DNA from: Diphasiastrum complanatum
Lineage: Eukaryota > Streptophyta > Lycopodiopsida > Lycopodiales > Lycopodiaceae
Direction of reading: 5' to 3'
DNA: 64,000 nt
Assembly (NCBI GenBank): GCA_029204225.1
Contig: CM055106.1
Span: forward strand, 10,735,988 to 10,799,987
Shown here: one piece after another, positions 45,432-57,990 of the stretch
How the letters are laid out: every line of letters starts with the position of its first letter
Position numbering within the stretch: position 1 is the stretch's first letter
The notes under the pieces: model-generated
What the model saw: the letters and a program-made list of their open reading frames with translations, nothing else
Told to the model about the DNA's origin: nothing
Databases searched by the model: none
Made by a program: the position numbers and the translations under genes

Positions 45432-46948
45432 ATGGCCTCTTCCTCATCATCCTCACGAGAATTAGGCTTGAGTTCATTTCTGAGTGAATTTGGGATTACT
45501 AAAAACCTAGACTACTTCCACAGTCTATTCAGGCCATATCTACATGTTTTTAGGACTGCACAACCAAATTCTGACGTATTTTATGAACATTATGTTAGAT
45601 TCAGAGATATACTTAGCAAGCATGTTTTCTCCATAGGTCCACTCCAGTACATGCATTATACTGATCTTGTTCATTTCTTCCCAGCTTTTATACATAGACT
45701 TGATAGAATGTTCACCAAATTGTTTGATCTTTTCAAAAGTAGTTCAATGTGTCCGTATTGCAACAAGAGATGTCGATTGGTTGAGTATCAGAGTGGTTTT
45801 GTACTTTTTCTGTTAGTTCAGATCCCAGATGATGATGAAGTTCGTGTTGCTGACCCTCCTTTTGCATCCTCCTCTGTTCAGTCAGCCATTAAGGATATCA
45901 GTCATTTTCTTATCGACACTCATGATAAAGAAAGTGACTTCATTGATGTGAATACTGATGTTCTCCGGGATTCTTTCATTGGCCAAAATACATCTGATGA
46001 TGAATCCAAATCTATGGAGGATTCGAAATGTCTTTTCAATTTGTCTGTATATTATATTAATGACGATGTATATTTTACTACTACTGATTTATGTAAATTT
46101 TTTGACTATCGTGAGGACGAGGTTCTATGTTTATTATCCGGCACAATTTTCGAATTCTCTGACTTTGTAGTTTTTGAGACAGATGACCTTGTTGCTGGTA
46201 TTGATTTTGATGATGAGGAGGGTCTTATGACCGGTGAAGAATGCCTGAATAAGACTTTATCAAATATAGCTGAGGATGGGCGAGGCAGACCATCCGATGA
46301 AGAATTCATGACATTTCAATCCCAGATGGGCTTCCCTCATCCATCATTAATGCACTTCACTAATGATTCCACTTCAGTATGTGGTCATTATATTGATCAT
46401 CCTGATCTGGTTGTTGCTGATGATGAAGAATGTGTAAGTGTTTAATCTTCCTTGCATTTGAATGTTTTCAATCACTGAATGTATTTTTGCTAACATATTT
46501 TCTATTGCAGGATGCTCTCATAATAGATGATTTTGCTGCGAGACGAGGTGGTTTTAGACAACACACATCCTCGTTCAAGAGGGACAGTGGACTGGGCCAC
46601 TATCTTAGGCATTTCTTGAAGAATGAGATCTGTATTGCTCAATCCAAGCTGAGCCCAGTCGGGGAGAGTCTTATAATGGCAGTTAAAGCTTTATCATTTT
46701 ATCTAGGAGGACATAAATTTGTTAAGACAAATAAAATCATTTTTGTCAAAAGATCTTATTTTTTGAACATTTTAGGCTTTACTGATGGGAATGTTCCTTT
46801 AAGGAGCTCCCATTATTCATTGTATTCCACTTATATTGAGCTTAGTGGAAATAAGGATAATGCACATCTATTAGATGCATACGCTAGCAAAGAATTTCTT
46901 CATGACAATACTACCATAGAATTTGATACAAGATCTGATGATAAATAG
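45432..46948 (+). CDS. Two-exon gene for an unknown 479-residue protein, apparently intact
   Basis: Start ATG at 45432 has a strong context (tgccATGGcc). Exon 1 is 45432-46433, the intron 46434-46510 (77 bp, GTAAGT...TTGCAG) and exon 2 46511-46948, joined in phase. The product begins with a Ser run, has a Cys cluster CPYCNKRC at residues 107-114 that could bind zinc, a long acidic Ser/Asp/Glu-rich middle, and a basic C-terminal third (FKRDSGLGHYLRHFL, LGGHKFVKTNKIIFVKRS). No signal peptide or membrane helix is seen. I do not recognise any family. It is divergently paired with the histone-like gene. The unbroken frame across a canonical intron suggests recent or present function, though capture by a mobile element is possible. 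Confidence 0.7.
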
Positions 46949-47137
46949 TTGACACTTTGTATTTTGGTATAATACAATCAATACATTTACATTGGGTATT
47001 TCTCCTCTCTTGTTCAATGAATTTGCAAAGCAATTCTGAACATGTCATGATGATCTTCTACTCAGCAATGATGATCCTCTACTCAGCAATCATCTAATTT
47101 CTCTTCTTGTATGAACTTGCATGCTTTTTTAAACTTG
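46949..47137 (+). other. Probable 3' untranslated region
   Basis: AT-rich sequence after the stop, with aatacaat words and a short tandem duplication (ctactcagcaatgatgatc-type words at about 47060-47090). It ends where family L element E4 begins. Confidence 0.4.
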
Positions 47138-48624
47138 TGTAGCGCAGGCATCCCAAAGGGAGCCGGGAACCACGACTTAGTTTTCCAGTCTTCATTTCTT
47201 GCCATCCAAACCCACTTGACATACAAGCAGCCAACTCGCCAACAACGATCAGACTTAACCAACTTGAAGTTCCAAAAACCAACATTGAGATCCAACCTGG
47301 CGCCATGCCATATCGGGGGTCCCGATCTGGGTGACCTCCCTCCAAGCAAGCCGCCCGACATACATCAAACTTAACCAACTTGAAGCTTCGTTACAAATGA
47401 CTAACATCCATTCCAAGCAAGCGGTCTGACTTACATCAGACTTAACCAACTGAAAGCTTCGTCACGAGCACTGGAAGCCAACCTGGCGCCACGCTAGAGT
47501 GGACAGCCATAAACAGGTAACTTCCACCCAAGCAAGCCATCCAACTCAGCCGACAGGTTAGAGCCTGTTCCCCAAGAGCTTAACCCATTCACGTTCATGC
47601 AAGGAACACTCAGAACCACAAGCCGCGACAGAGATGGAGACAACCAGTTTCTGAACCAAATGGTCCCGATAGCATATCGCTGGCGCCACGGACAGAATGG
47701 TCCCGACGGCATACTGCTGGCATCCCGGGATACGACCCTCAGCTATGTGCCAACTTAAAAATTTTGAAGCGGCCTTACAACTGGCGCTTTTACCGAACAC
47801 TGAATCCCATAAGGTAATCAGAATCAGTTTGAGGAAAATCCCACTTTCTTGGTAAATTTTTGAGAAGGTTACATTTCAAGTGTGTGACCGACCCTAGTCT
47901 CTGGGGCGCTAGCATGCCAAGGCGAGAGCCATGACAACATTCCAGCAAGGGAGGCTGAGACTTGGTTGGAGCTCGCCCTGAGTCGCAACCCGCACTTCCC
48001 TATAATATTGGTGGGATTCGGCACCCCCCTTCATACCAAGCACTCTACCCAGGCTGGTAAAGCACGTTTTTTTCTCTCTAGGATAATCTTTTTCTAGAAA
48101 GTCATTTTCTCTCTCTAGATTTTATTGATCCCCAGGCATGCTTTAATCATGTCTAGATCGTGTGAGGTGATTGCGCATCGATCTGAGCTCTCTGGACTTC
48201 GCTAGAACCGATCAAAGATTTTTAGCCATAGGAACTTGGCGCCGGCTGGATTCTGGTCACAGTGGCGCCGGGAGTGGCTCCAGGAGCAACAGGGGCGCTG
48301 CTGGCGCCGGGGACAATGCTGGCGCCGGAAGTAAAGCTTGTAAAGGTAGCTTTACAACATCCACCCCACCTTTATAAAATCTGATGTACTCATCAAATGT
48401 CAGATTAAAGTAAAGGTGTCTCCCAATTAAAATAACTATACATTTAAGCTACTTGGCATAGTACTCAATTTACTGGCCACTTTTTATTAACATTGAAGCC
48501 CGCACACCACAAGTTGGAGGCTCAGCTCTTTGTACTGAAAAATTACATAACTTAAAATATATCTTTGTCTGGGAAAAGCGTAGATTTTATATCGCTTTTG
48601 TAAAACCCAGGAATCTTATTAACT
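47138..48624 (-). mobile_element. Family L element E4 (minus), truncated: 3' LTR plus part of internal region
   Basis: LTR at 47138-48359 (TGTAGCGC to ACAACA, reversed orientation), then polypurine tract and about 265 bp of internal region. The sequence departs from the family after cttattaact near 48623. The 5' part and 5' LTR are absent and no duplication pairs the ends. The LTR shows more differences and small deletions (GGCGCC region near 48270), so it is an older copy. Confidence 0.88.
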
Positions 48625-49086
48625 TAATATTATTAAATGTTTTTGTGTCAAGATGAATTCGGTGAGAAATGCGCATAAGGATGTAGATATATACATTCCA
48701 CATCTAAGTAAATATATTCCTACATACATTCCCCATTCCGTGGACTGGCAGATCGTCAGCTTGGAGGTAAACTTTGTCTTTCTTCATAGCATTTTGAAAT
48801 CAGTATTCTAAAAAATGATTCATTCAGATGTGGGTGGTACACATTGTACAATGCCAAGTTGTTTTTTGAGTGGTTCAACCTTCAACAAGATGTTGATATT
48901 TCTAAGGTAATAAATTATGTTTATTCTTATTTTGGAATCATGATTAGTTTTCTATTCTGGTGATGTTATTGGCCATTAGTAATACATAAATTTTCTGTTT
49001 TGCAGTTTACACATCTTGAGTACATATCAAGCCAGGTGTACAGATTTAGACAATAAATTATCCTGAGTATACTGGCTAGGCAAGGC
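48625..49086 (+). other. Possible exon remnants of an unrecognised gene
   Basis: An open stretch 48653-48766 (MNSVRNAHKDVDIYIPHLSK and IPHSVDWQIVSLE) ends ...GAG|GTAAAC. A second open stretch after an AG at about 48829 reads CGWYTLYNAKLFFEWFNLQQ and ends AAG|GTAATA near 48906. A third follows TTTTGCAG near 49006. The splice-like signals suggest a broken gene, but phases do not all agree and I cannot name it. The copia element E5 begins at 49087 and interrupts it. Confidence 0.35.
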
Positions 49087-49361
49087 AGTTAGAATTAAAG
49101 TTAGAATCATTGTGTTACTGTACTGTGGGTCCTATCAGTGGATAAGGATCAGTTGGCCTCGCCACGAGGCAAGTCGACGGGACACGCGTCCCGCCAACGA
49201 CAACCTGGGTCATGCATGGGTTGCCTGAGTGAACAACTATATGTACAGTGTAATTTCATTTTGAGAAATACAGTTGCTATGTGAGCTTGCTGAGGAGAGT
49301 GTTTTCTGTTTGTGTTACTGTGTGGCATGATCTGTGTTCCTGTGCAAAGCAAATTTTAAGT
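49087..49361 (+). repeat. 5' LTR of E5
   Basis: Begins AGTTAGAATT and ends AATTTTAAGT, giving an imperfect inverted repeat at the ends. It matches 58565-58839 closely. It contains a TATATG-like stretch (about 49228) and the words gacacgcgtcccgcc. Confidence 0.85.
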
Positions 49362-49373
49362 TGGTATCAGAGC
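49362..49373 (+). promoter_or_regulatory. Primer binding site of E5 (tRNA-iMet type)
   Basis: TGGTATCAGAGC lies immediately after the 5' LTR end and matches the initiator tRNA-Met complement. Its position fixes the LTR boundary. Confidence 0.9.
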
Positions 49374-49950
49374 CGTACAGGGAGTGTACACAATAGAGTG
49401 TCGCCGTTAAAGAGAGCTTCGGGAGAACTGTCTTCTGAGAGTTCGGGGTTTACGGCGGGTTGAAGACGGAAAGAGAAGCACTAGTGCACGGTTTCTAATT
49501 TATAGAGGCTTGCTAAGCTCAGCAGATGGATTATTAGCCTATGCATAGCATCAGACAGGAAAAAATTTGGTGAAAAATTGACAATTTTGAAGTCAGCTGA
49601 AAATTGAAACCGGGCTTGGGGTTACGGTTTTTATACATAACTGGTGATTTCTTCGTTGTTTGAGCACCGTTTTGGATGCCGTAAGGACAGGAAGGAAGCT
49701 AATCACATTGTCAACCAGGCATGGAGAGATTCTGAGGTTTATGTTAGAGATTTGTCTTCAGACAGTTAACCTAGCAGATTTGCGGTAAAAAGGTGAAAAA
49801 AGCCACTTTGTCAAGTTGAGCTAAAATCACCGTTTCTCCACGGAATTTCCTGACTGAATACTCTACAGTCTTGGATTCAGTAGGGCGACTCTGCTCCAGG
49901 CAAAAACAATCCACAGAAGAGGTTGATTTGACATTTTTCAGAGAAGGGAG

Positions 49951-52900
49951 GTGTAGCGCAGGCATCCCAAAGGGAGCCGGGAACCACGACTTAGCTTCCC
50001 AGCCTTCAACTCTTGCCATCCGAACCCACTTGACATCCAAGCAGCCAACTCGCCAACAACGATCAGACTTAACCAACTTGAGGTTCCGAGGACCAACATT
50101 GAGATCCAACCTAGCGCCATGCCAGATCGGGGGTCCCGACGTGGGTGACTTCCCTCCAAGCAAGCCGCCCGACATACATCAAACTTAACCAACTCGAAGC
50201 TTCGTTACAGACGAGTAACATCCATTCCAAGCAAGCGGTCTGACTTACATCAGACTTAACCAACTGAAAGCTTCGTCACGAGCGCTGGAAGCCAACCTGG
50301 CGCCACGCCAGACTGGACAGCCATAAACAGGTAACATCCACCCAAGCAAGCCATCCAACTCAGTCGACAGATTAGAGCCCGTTCCCCAAGAGCTTAACCC
50401 ATTCACGTTCATGCAAGGAACACTCAGAACCACAAGCCGCGACAGATATGGAAACAACCAGTTCCTGGACCAAATGGTCCTGACAGCATACCGCTGGCGC
50501 CACGGACCGAATGGTCCCGACGGCATACCGCTGGCGTCCCGGGATACGACCCTCAGCTATGTGCCAAATTAAAAATTTTAAAAGCGGCCTTACAACTGGC
50601 GCTTTTACCGAACACTAAAACCCAGAAGGTAATCAGAGTCAGTTTGAGGAAAATCTCACTTTATTGATAAATCTGAGAAGGTTACATTTCAAGTGTGTGA
50701 CCGACCCTAGTCTCCGGGGCGCTAGCATGCCAAGGCGAGAGCCATGACAACATTCCAGCAAGGGAGGCTGAGACTTGCTTGGAGCTCGCCCTGAGTCGCA
50801 ACCCGCACTCCCCTATAGTATTGGTGTGATTCGGCACCCCCCCCCATACCAAGCACTCTACCCAAGCTGGTTAACCACGTTTTTCTCTCTCTAGAATTTT
50901 CTCTTTCTAGAAAGTCATTTTCTCTCTCTAGATTTTATTGATCCCCAGGCTTCCTTTAATCATGCCTAGATCGTGTGAGGTGATTGCACATCGATCTGAG
51001 CTCTCTGGACTTCGCTAGAACCGATCAAAGATTTTCAGCCATAGGAACTTGGCGCAGGCTGGATTCTGGTCACAGTGGCGCCGGGAGCGGCACCGGCGCC
51101 GTTGGCGCCGGGAGCAGCAGGGGCGCTACTGGCGCCGGGGACATAGCTGGCGCCGATGGCACCGGAAGTAAAGCTTGTAAAGGTAGCTTTACAACATCCA
51201 CCCCACTTTTATAAAATCTGATGTCCTCATCAGATGTCAGATTAAAGTAAAGGTGTCTCCCAATTAAAATAACTATACATTTAAGCTACTTGGCACAGTA
51301 CTCAATTTACTGGCCACTTTTTATTAACATTGAAGCTGGCACACCACAAGTCGGAGGCTCAGCTCTTTGTACTGAAAAATTACATAACTTGAAAATATAT
51401 CTTTGTCTGGGAAAAGCGTAGATTTGATATCGCTTTCGTAAAACCCGAGAACCTTATTAACTGTTGACAGAGGCCTTTCTTTGAAATGTTCGCCCCTGTC
51501 GCTTCTGACTTTCGACTTTGGAACTCCTTTGAGCTCCTGATTTTTCCTTGATGCACTTTGTGTTGAGCTCCCTGAGCTCCAGATTTGTTCAGTTCCGCAC
51601 AGGTATCAAGGCTCCCTGAGCCGAAGGATTTATCGTTTGATTGCCCACTTTATGGTCCACTCCGTGCCTTGTTGCTTCTGCACCTTGATTTCTCTCCTTG
51701 TCCAAGCCTGATCTTGATACTTTTCCATCTTGGCTCTTTAAGGTAGGCAAAGATTGAGTACTCCGCAATGCACCTCTCACTTAGCTTGAAGTAGCTCTTT
51801 GAATCAGCCCAAATGTAACCATTGACCTCGTGGAAAGCCAAAGGGTCGCACCAGTTTGATCCGCATCCGAACTATCTCTTCGCGTTTGTTTGAAGCACCA
51901 TGTCCGTCGCACAAAACTTGACTTTCACAATTCCATCACTGGTTAGTTGCCTCACAGTCAAAACAAGAAGTGTACATCGAGCTTGGCTTCAGGTAGCTCT
52001 CTTTGAATCAGAAACATGCACCCAGAGTTTGCACTAATCCGATCTCAACGCGAACTGTCCTCTAGCGTCCGTTCGAAATACCAAGTCTTTCATGCAAGAC
52101 TCAACTTTCATAGTTCCTTCATTGATCAGCTGCCTTACACGTAACACAAGCCAGCGTACTCATATGTTTCCTCATCATTGCTGGTCCAGAGAAGGCCTAT
52201 AACAAACTTTCCTTTCCACAACAAAAGCTTGTCAACTTATTAGGTCCAAAGTTCGCCAGTCTCCTCGTGTGAGTATGGCTAGGTCACCTTGAATTTGCCC
52301 CCATTTTGATCAACTTTCATTCAAAATTTGCCCCAAGAGAGAGGTGTGTGTGATAGTTCCCCTCCACTTAATAAATCAGCTGATCGGACTTAGAGTAGAG
52401 TTCTTCGGACAAAAAGCCTTTCCAACACCTTGCTTCCCATCTGCTAGGATTATGGCCATTTCCGTGAGATTCGCATAGTTGACCGGCCAGTCGGCTCTGA
52501 AACCACATGTAGCGCAGGCATCCCAAAGGGAGCCGGGAACCACGACTTAGCTTCCCAGCCTTCAACTCTTGCCATCCGAACCCACTTGACATACAAGCAG
52601 CCAACTCGCCAACAACGATCAGACTTAACCAACTTGAAGTTCCGAGGACAAACATTGAGATCCAACCTGGCGCCATGCCAGATCGGGGGTCCCGACGTGG
52701 GTGACTTCCCTCCAAGCAAGCCGCCCGACATACATCAAACTTAACCAACTCGAAGCTTCGTTACAAACGAGTAACATCCATTCCAAGCAAGCGGTCTGAC
52801 TTACATCAGACTTAACCAACTGAAAGCTTCGTCACGAGCGCTGGAAGCCAACCTGGCGCCACGCCAGACTGGACAGCCATAAACAGGTAACATCCACCCA

Positions 52901-53744
52901 AGCAAGCCATCCAACTCAGTCGACAGATTAGAGCCCGTTCCCCAAGAGCTTAACCCATTCACGTTCATGCAAGGAACACTCAGAACCACAAGCCGCGACA
53001 GATATGGAAACAACTAGTTCCTGGACCAAATGGTCCTGACAGCATACCGCTGGCGCCACGGACCGAATGGTCCCGACGGCATACCGCTGGCGTCCCGGGA
53101 TACGACCCTCAGCTATGTGCCAAGTTAAAAATTTTGAAAGCGGCCTTACAACTGGCGCTTTTACCGAACACTGAAACCCAGAAGGTAATCATAGTCAGTT
53201 TGAGGAAAATCCCACTTTATTGATAAATCTGAGAAGGTTACATTTCAAGTGTGTGACCGACCCTAGTCTCCGGGGCGCTAGCATGCCAAGGCGAGAGCCA
53301 TGACAACATTCCAGCAAGGGAGGCTGAGACTTGGTTGGAGCTCGCCCTGAGTCGCAACCCGCACTCCCCTATAGTATTGGTGTGATTCGGCACCCCCCCC
53401 ATACCAAGCACTCTACCCAAGCTGGTAAAGCACGTTTTTCTCTCTCTATAGGATTTTCTCTTTCTAGAAAGTCATTTTCTCTCTCTAGATTTTATTGATC
53501 CCCAGGCTTCCTTTAATCATGCCTAGATCGTGTGAGGTGATTGCACATCGATCTGAGCTCTCTGGACTTCGCTAGAACCGATCAAAGATTTTCAGCCATA
53601 GGAACTTGGCGCGGGCTGGATTCTGGTCACAGTGGCGCCGGGAGCGGCGCCGGCGCCGGGAGCAGCAGGGGCGCTGCTGGCGCCGGGGACATAGCTGGCG
53701 CCAATGGCACCGGAAGTAAAGCTTGTAAAGGTAGCTTTACAACA
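49951..53744 (-). mobile_element. Family L element E6 (minus), complete ends but internally deleted
   Basis: 3794 bp with the duplication GGAGG on both sides (49946-49950 and 53745-53749). The 3' LTR is 49951-51196, the internal region only 51197-52507 and the 5' LTR 52508-53744. About 1.3 kb of internal sequence, including the tandem repeat array, is missing at a joint near 52456, where a motif-sharing 'atggcc' occurs. The primer binding site is mutated (gctctgaaacca). It lies in the leader of E5, so it is younger than E5. Confidence 0.93.
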
Positions 53745-53749
53745 GGAGG

Positions 53750-54458
53750 CGCGGCCGCAGGCAGGGAGGTCGCGAGCTGTTCGCATGCCCAACGCAATAG
53801 TCAGCATAGTGTCTTGAAGACCATAGCGACTGTAGGAGCATGGGTAAATGCCCAGATGCAGTTTGGATCTTTGGATGAGGTGTCAAATGAATCGACGGTC
53901 CAGAACCTGTGATGGGAAAGAAATTTGGACCACAAGATTTGGTTCAGCCATTGGATGAGCTTTGAACAGGGCCCTGAAGAAGTGAAGTGCATTCTGGCCT
54001 TCAACTTCATTAAAAATTTTCATACTGAAAGTTGAGCTGGGTCCCTTCACAAGTGAAGAGTGAAGTTTCTTCAAGGTGAAGAAACAGTTCAAAAACTAAA
54101 AAAATCCTTATTTTTGGGTCCTTTGCCCGTTTTGACCCAAACGAAAGGCTATAGCCTCCAAACGAAGGGCACCCGGACTGTACCTACAAGTATGGTACAG
54201 CAAAACAGAGTGATTGTAGCAGAGAAAGTGTTCGGAGTATGCCAGATGTGATTTAAACATTCCACTGGGCACGTTGTTAGGAGTTGATGACCGAGTGCAT
54301 TTCGGAAGACGACACCAATTTGGCTTTCAAATTGGTGGAAAAGCGACGAGTTGCCTGGTAATGGAAAAAGTGCAGGTCATTATTTTCAACTTCTGACATT
54401 ATTGTTGGCCTCGGCATACTGTTCTTAGCCTAAGGCAAAAGTTTCAAGCAGTTTTGCG
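53750..54458 (+). other. E5 leader downstream of E6
   Basis: No gene. The sequence joins the pre-insertion leader (49374-49950) to the gag start at 54459. A GC-rich stretch ggcgcggccgc follows the E6 target duplication. Confidence 0.5.
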
Positions 54459-55240
54459 ATGACAATCATGGGAGAGTCCATTTTGAGTGAAAGTAGCAAA
54501 TTGGACGGGATTTCCAACTATGCAGTGTGGAAATTCAAAATGAAAAACATACTAATGGAGAAAGACGTGTGGGAAGTCGTCACAGGTGATGAGAGAAGGC
54601 CGCCAAATGAAGCAGACATCAAAGTGTTCGACAAAAAAGATGAGGAAAGCTTTGACCTTCAATAACTTGTCAGTGAAAGATCACATCATTATCCACATTT
54701 GTGATGCTATTACACTTAGACAGACATGGGATGTGCTAAAGGAGCAGTTCCAGACATCAAATCCGTCAAGAATCATGTTTCTGAAGTCAAAGTTGAATAG
54801 TGCCCGCATGGAGCAAGGAGAGCACATTCAGATGTACATGACCAGAATCAAGACAATGAGAGATGAACTGCATTCTATTGGCGAGCGCATACGTGATGTG
54901 GAGCTGGTGCACAATGCATTGTGCGGCATTGCAGAATCCTATCAGATGTTCGTAAGCGGAATATCATCAAGAGAAAGATTGCCAACCTTTGACGAGCTCA
55001 CAGGAATCTTGATGCAAGAAGAGCAACGACGAGAAATGGTGAAAGCTAGACGTCAAAATACTGACGATCAGGCACTTGCGACACACGAAAAACAAGGCAA
55101 GGGCAAGGGTAAGAAGAAGTCTAAGCAGCAATTTGCCAAGTCTCAGGAGGATGAGGGATCTTCCAACAAAACTAAGAAGAAAGACAAGTGCCATTGGAAG
55201 AGTGAATGTCGCAAATTCTGGCGGAACAAGACAAGGAGAA
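54459..55240 (+). pseudogene. E5 gag
   Basis: Starts MTIMGESILSESSKLDGISN with the copia gag N-terminal WKFKMKNIL block. A frameshift near 54660 moves it to the frame with DVLKEQFQTSNPSRIMFLKS and KTMRDELHSIGERI. A Lys-rich region and KCHWKSECRK follow; the latter looks like a zinc knuckle that has lost its first part. Further shifts near 55210 separate gag from protease. Confidence 0.85.
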
Positions 55241-55860
55241 ACCAAAACAAGCAGGTAACCTTGTCGATGAGGGTGAGATTGAAGACTCTAGCATCTTCAT
55301 ATCTGCATTGTCATCTAATCAAGATGATTATACATGGTATATTGACTCGGGAGCCACAAGACACATGACAGGTAACAAGAATTGGTTCAGTAGTTTGAAG
55401 GTGTTGGATAATGGAACATCTGTTTCACAAGCAAATGGTGAGGTGTGCATGATCAAGGCCGTTTCAATCCAACTACCTGATGGCAAAAGCAGGATGATCA
55501 GGGAGGTACTTTGCGTACCAGGTTTGAAGAAAAATCTACTTTCTGTTGGAGTCATTACTGATCAAAAGTTGGTAGAATTCGCCCATGATCGTTGCTTTGT
55601 GAAGGATGTGAACCAAAAGTTCAAAGTTATTGCGGATGAAGTAAGAGAGCCCAATACAAAATTGTAAAGGTTGAATGCTACAATCAAGGGGCAACATGGA
55701 CTTGTATCATCCATTCCTTCGCAAACTGAGTTGTGGCACAAGAGGCTTCATCACTTGAACTTGGGAAGCCTCAGTTTGATGAGAAAATTGGAGATGGTAA
55801 CATGATTGCCTACCATAGAAGATCACCTGAAATCGATGTGCGAATCTTGTGTATATGGGA
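55241..55860 (+). pseudogene. E5 protease and GAG-pre-integrase
   Basis: The protease active site reads WYIDSGATRHMTGN (about 55336) followed by REVLCVPGLKKNLLSVGVI. After a stop at 55665, the GAG-pre-integrase block LWHKRLHHLNLGSLSLM appears (about 55732). A TGA near 55804 breaks the frame. Confidence 0.85.
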
Positions 55861-56655
55861 AGCAGCATCGATAGAAGTTCAATAAAGGGGGTGTTGCAAG
55901 AGCAAAGAACATCCTGGATTTAATCCACACAGATTTATGCGGGCCTATGAGGACCATGTCCTTAGGTAAAGCTTCTATTTCATGACCTTTATTGATGATA
56001 TGTCATGTAAAACGTGGATCTACTTCTTGAAGAAAAAATCAGATGCATTTGATAACTTCAAGAGCTTCAAAGCATTGGTCAAAAATTAGACAGGTAGGGA
56101 GATCAAAGTCCTAAGATCAGATAGTGGAGGTGAGTACAAGTCTAATGACTTCAATGATCTTTGTGATCAATGTGGGATTAAAAGACAATTTACGCAAGCT
56201 CATACTCCTGCTCTCAATGGTGTAGCTGAGCGCAAGAATTGTACGATTGTGGAAAGTGCCAGATCTATGCTAGCTGAGATGAAACTACCAAAAGATTTTT
56301 GGTCAGAAGCATGTAGCACGGCAGTCTATCTTCATAATAGAAGTCCTACCATTGCCATACCAAAGATAACACCTGAGGAAGCATTCATGAAGAAGAAGCC
56401 AAAGGTGAACCACATGCGAATCTTTGGATGTAAGGCCTTTGTACACATTCCTAAGGAAGAGAGACGTAAACTTGATGTAAAAGCTATCAAGTGTATATTT
56501 GTAGGATATGATGATCGTGTGAAGGGCTATAGATGTTTTGATCTAGTGGAAAACAAAATCCATGTAAGTCGTGATGTTATCTTTGATGAATCCAAGATGT
56601 ATGAAGACGAGGATGCTGAGAAGATAGACACATCCAATGGAAAAGATGGTAAGTG
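55861..56655 (+). pseudogene. E5 integrase
   Basis: Core motifs: LIHTDLCGPMRT (about 55919, first Asp), RSDSGGEYKSNDF (about 56118, second Asp) and NGVAERKNCTIVESARSML (about 56218, catalytic Glu present). The C-terminal GKGP-like block includes IFGCKAFVHIPKEERRKLD and FVGYDD. A frameshift near 55970 and a TAG near 56090 break the domain. Confidence 0.9.
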
Positions 56656-56899
56656 AGGATACCACCTGATGATGATCCATTCATTGACCTTTTGAATGAT
56701 GAACATGAGGATACATCTCGAGATACTACTACTCAACCTCAAGAAACAGTTTGGAGAGGTAGGGACAAACCTTTTGGTGCAAGAAGGATTGAAGTTGCAA
56801 GTGACAAACGCAAGGAGAAGGATGTACCGTGGGATACATTTTCACCAGAAAGCTGATCACCTGACAAGAAGCTCCCTAAGTGGTTTGAGAGATTGTTGG

Positions 56900-57990
56900 A
56901 GGGCCGCGATATAGATTACTTTCCAGGATCATCTAGCCAGGGAGAGCTACAAAGATCAACAAGAGAGAAGATAGTACTTGAAAGGTATGAAGCAAATTAT
57001 GCTCTCTTATCTAGCATTATTCAAAGCAAAGAACCTTCGACTTATGGTGAAGCAAAGGATGATGACATTTGGGTCAAGGCCATGGGAGAGGAGATGGAGT
57101 CAATTGCTAAGCATAGCACATGGGACTTAGTAGAACCACCAGTTGGCAAGAAACCCATTGGTTGCAAATGAGTATACATGACTAAGTATCATGCAGATGG
57201 TAGTATAGCAAAGCACAAGGCAAGATTGGTGATCAAAGGGTACACACAAAATAAAGGCATCGACTATGAGGAGACCTTTGCGCCAGTATGTGAGTGGAAT
57301 ACTCTACGTCTACTTGTTGCTTTAGCTTCACATTTTGGTTGGCCTTTGCATCAGATGGATGTGAAATCTGCTTTTCTAAATGGTGAGTTAGAAGAAGAGG
57401 TGTTCATGGATCAACTTGAAGGCTTTGTAACGAAAGGACAGGAAAATAAAGTATGTCGCTTGAAGAAAGCGCTTTATGGTCTTAAACAAGTACCACATGC
57501 GTGGTATAGCATGATTGATGCCTACTTTCGTTCAAAGGGGATGGTGAGAACACACTCTGATCCAAATCTATATGTTTTATGCTTTGATGGTATGGTTGCT
57601 TTGATTGCTCTTTATGTTGATGACTTGACTATTATGGGAAATAATCAAGAAATGATAGATATGATCAAGAAAGACCTCATGGAACAATTTGAGATGACAG
57701 ATCTCAGCCTGATGCATTATTGCCTTGGAGTAGAATTGTGGCAAAAAGGACATGAAGTGGGTTTAACACAGGTGAAGTATGTCAAAGAGTTGCTGCACAG
57801 GTTTAGGTTGCAGGATTGCAAACCAGTAGACACTCCTATTGAACCAAGTAAAAAGCTTTCTAAGCTTGATGAGTCACAGTCATTTGATGCTACGCTGTAT
57901 AGGCAATTAGTAGGGAGCTTGATTTACCTTACCACGACTAGACCAGATATATGCTATGTTGTTGGCATTGTAAGTCAGTTTATGTGAAAG
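56900..57990 (+). pseudogene. E5 reverse transcriptase
   Basis: From WVKAMGEEMESIAKHSTWDL (about 57070), through a TGA near 57169, to AKHKARLVIKGYTQNKGIDY, DVKSAFLNGELEEEVFM, YGLKQVPHAW and the catalytic box LYVDDLTIMGN (about 57612). The 269-codon frame 57178-57987 is open. The frame shifts just before RNase H (near 57980). Confidence 0.9.

Noticed and set aside
47138-48359. E4 as a solo LTR
   Set aside because: The polypurine tract and about 265 bp of internal sequence follow the LTR, so it is a truncated element and not a solo LTR.
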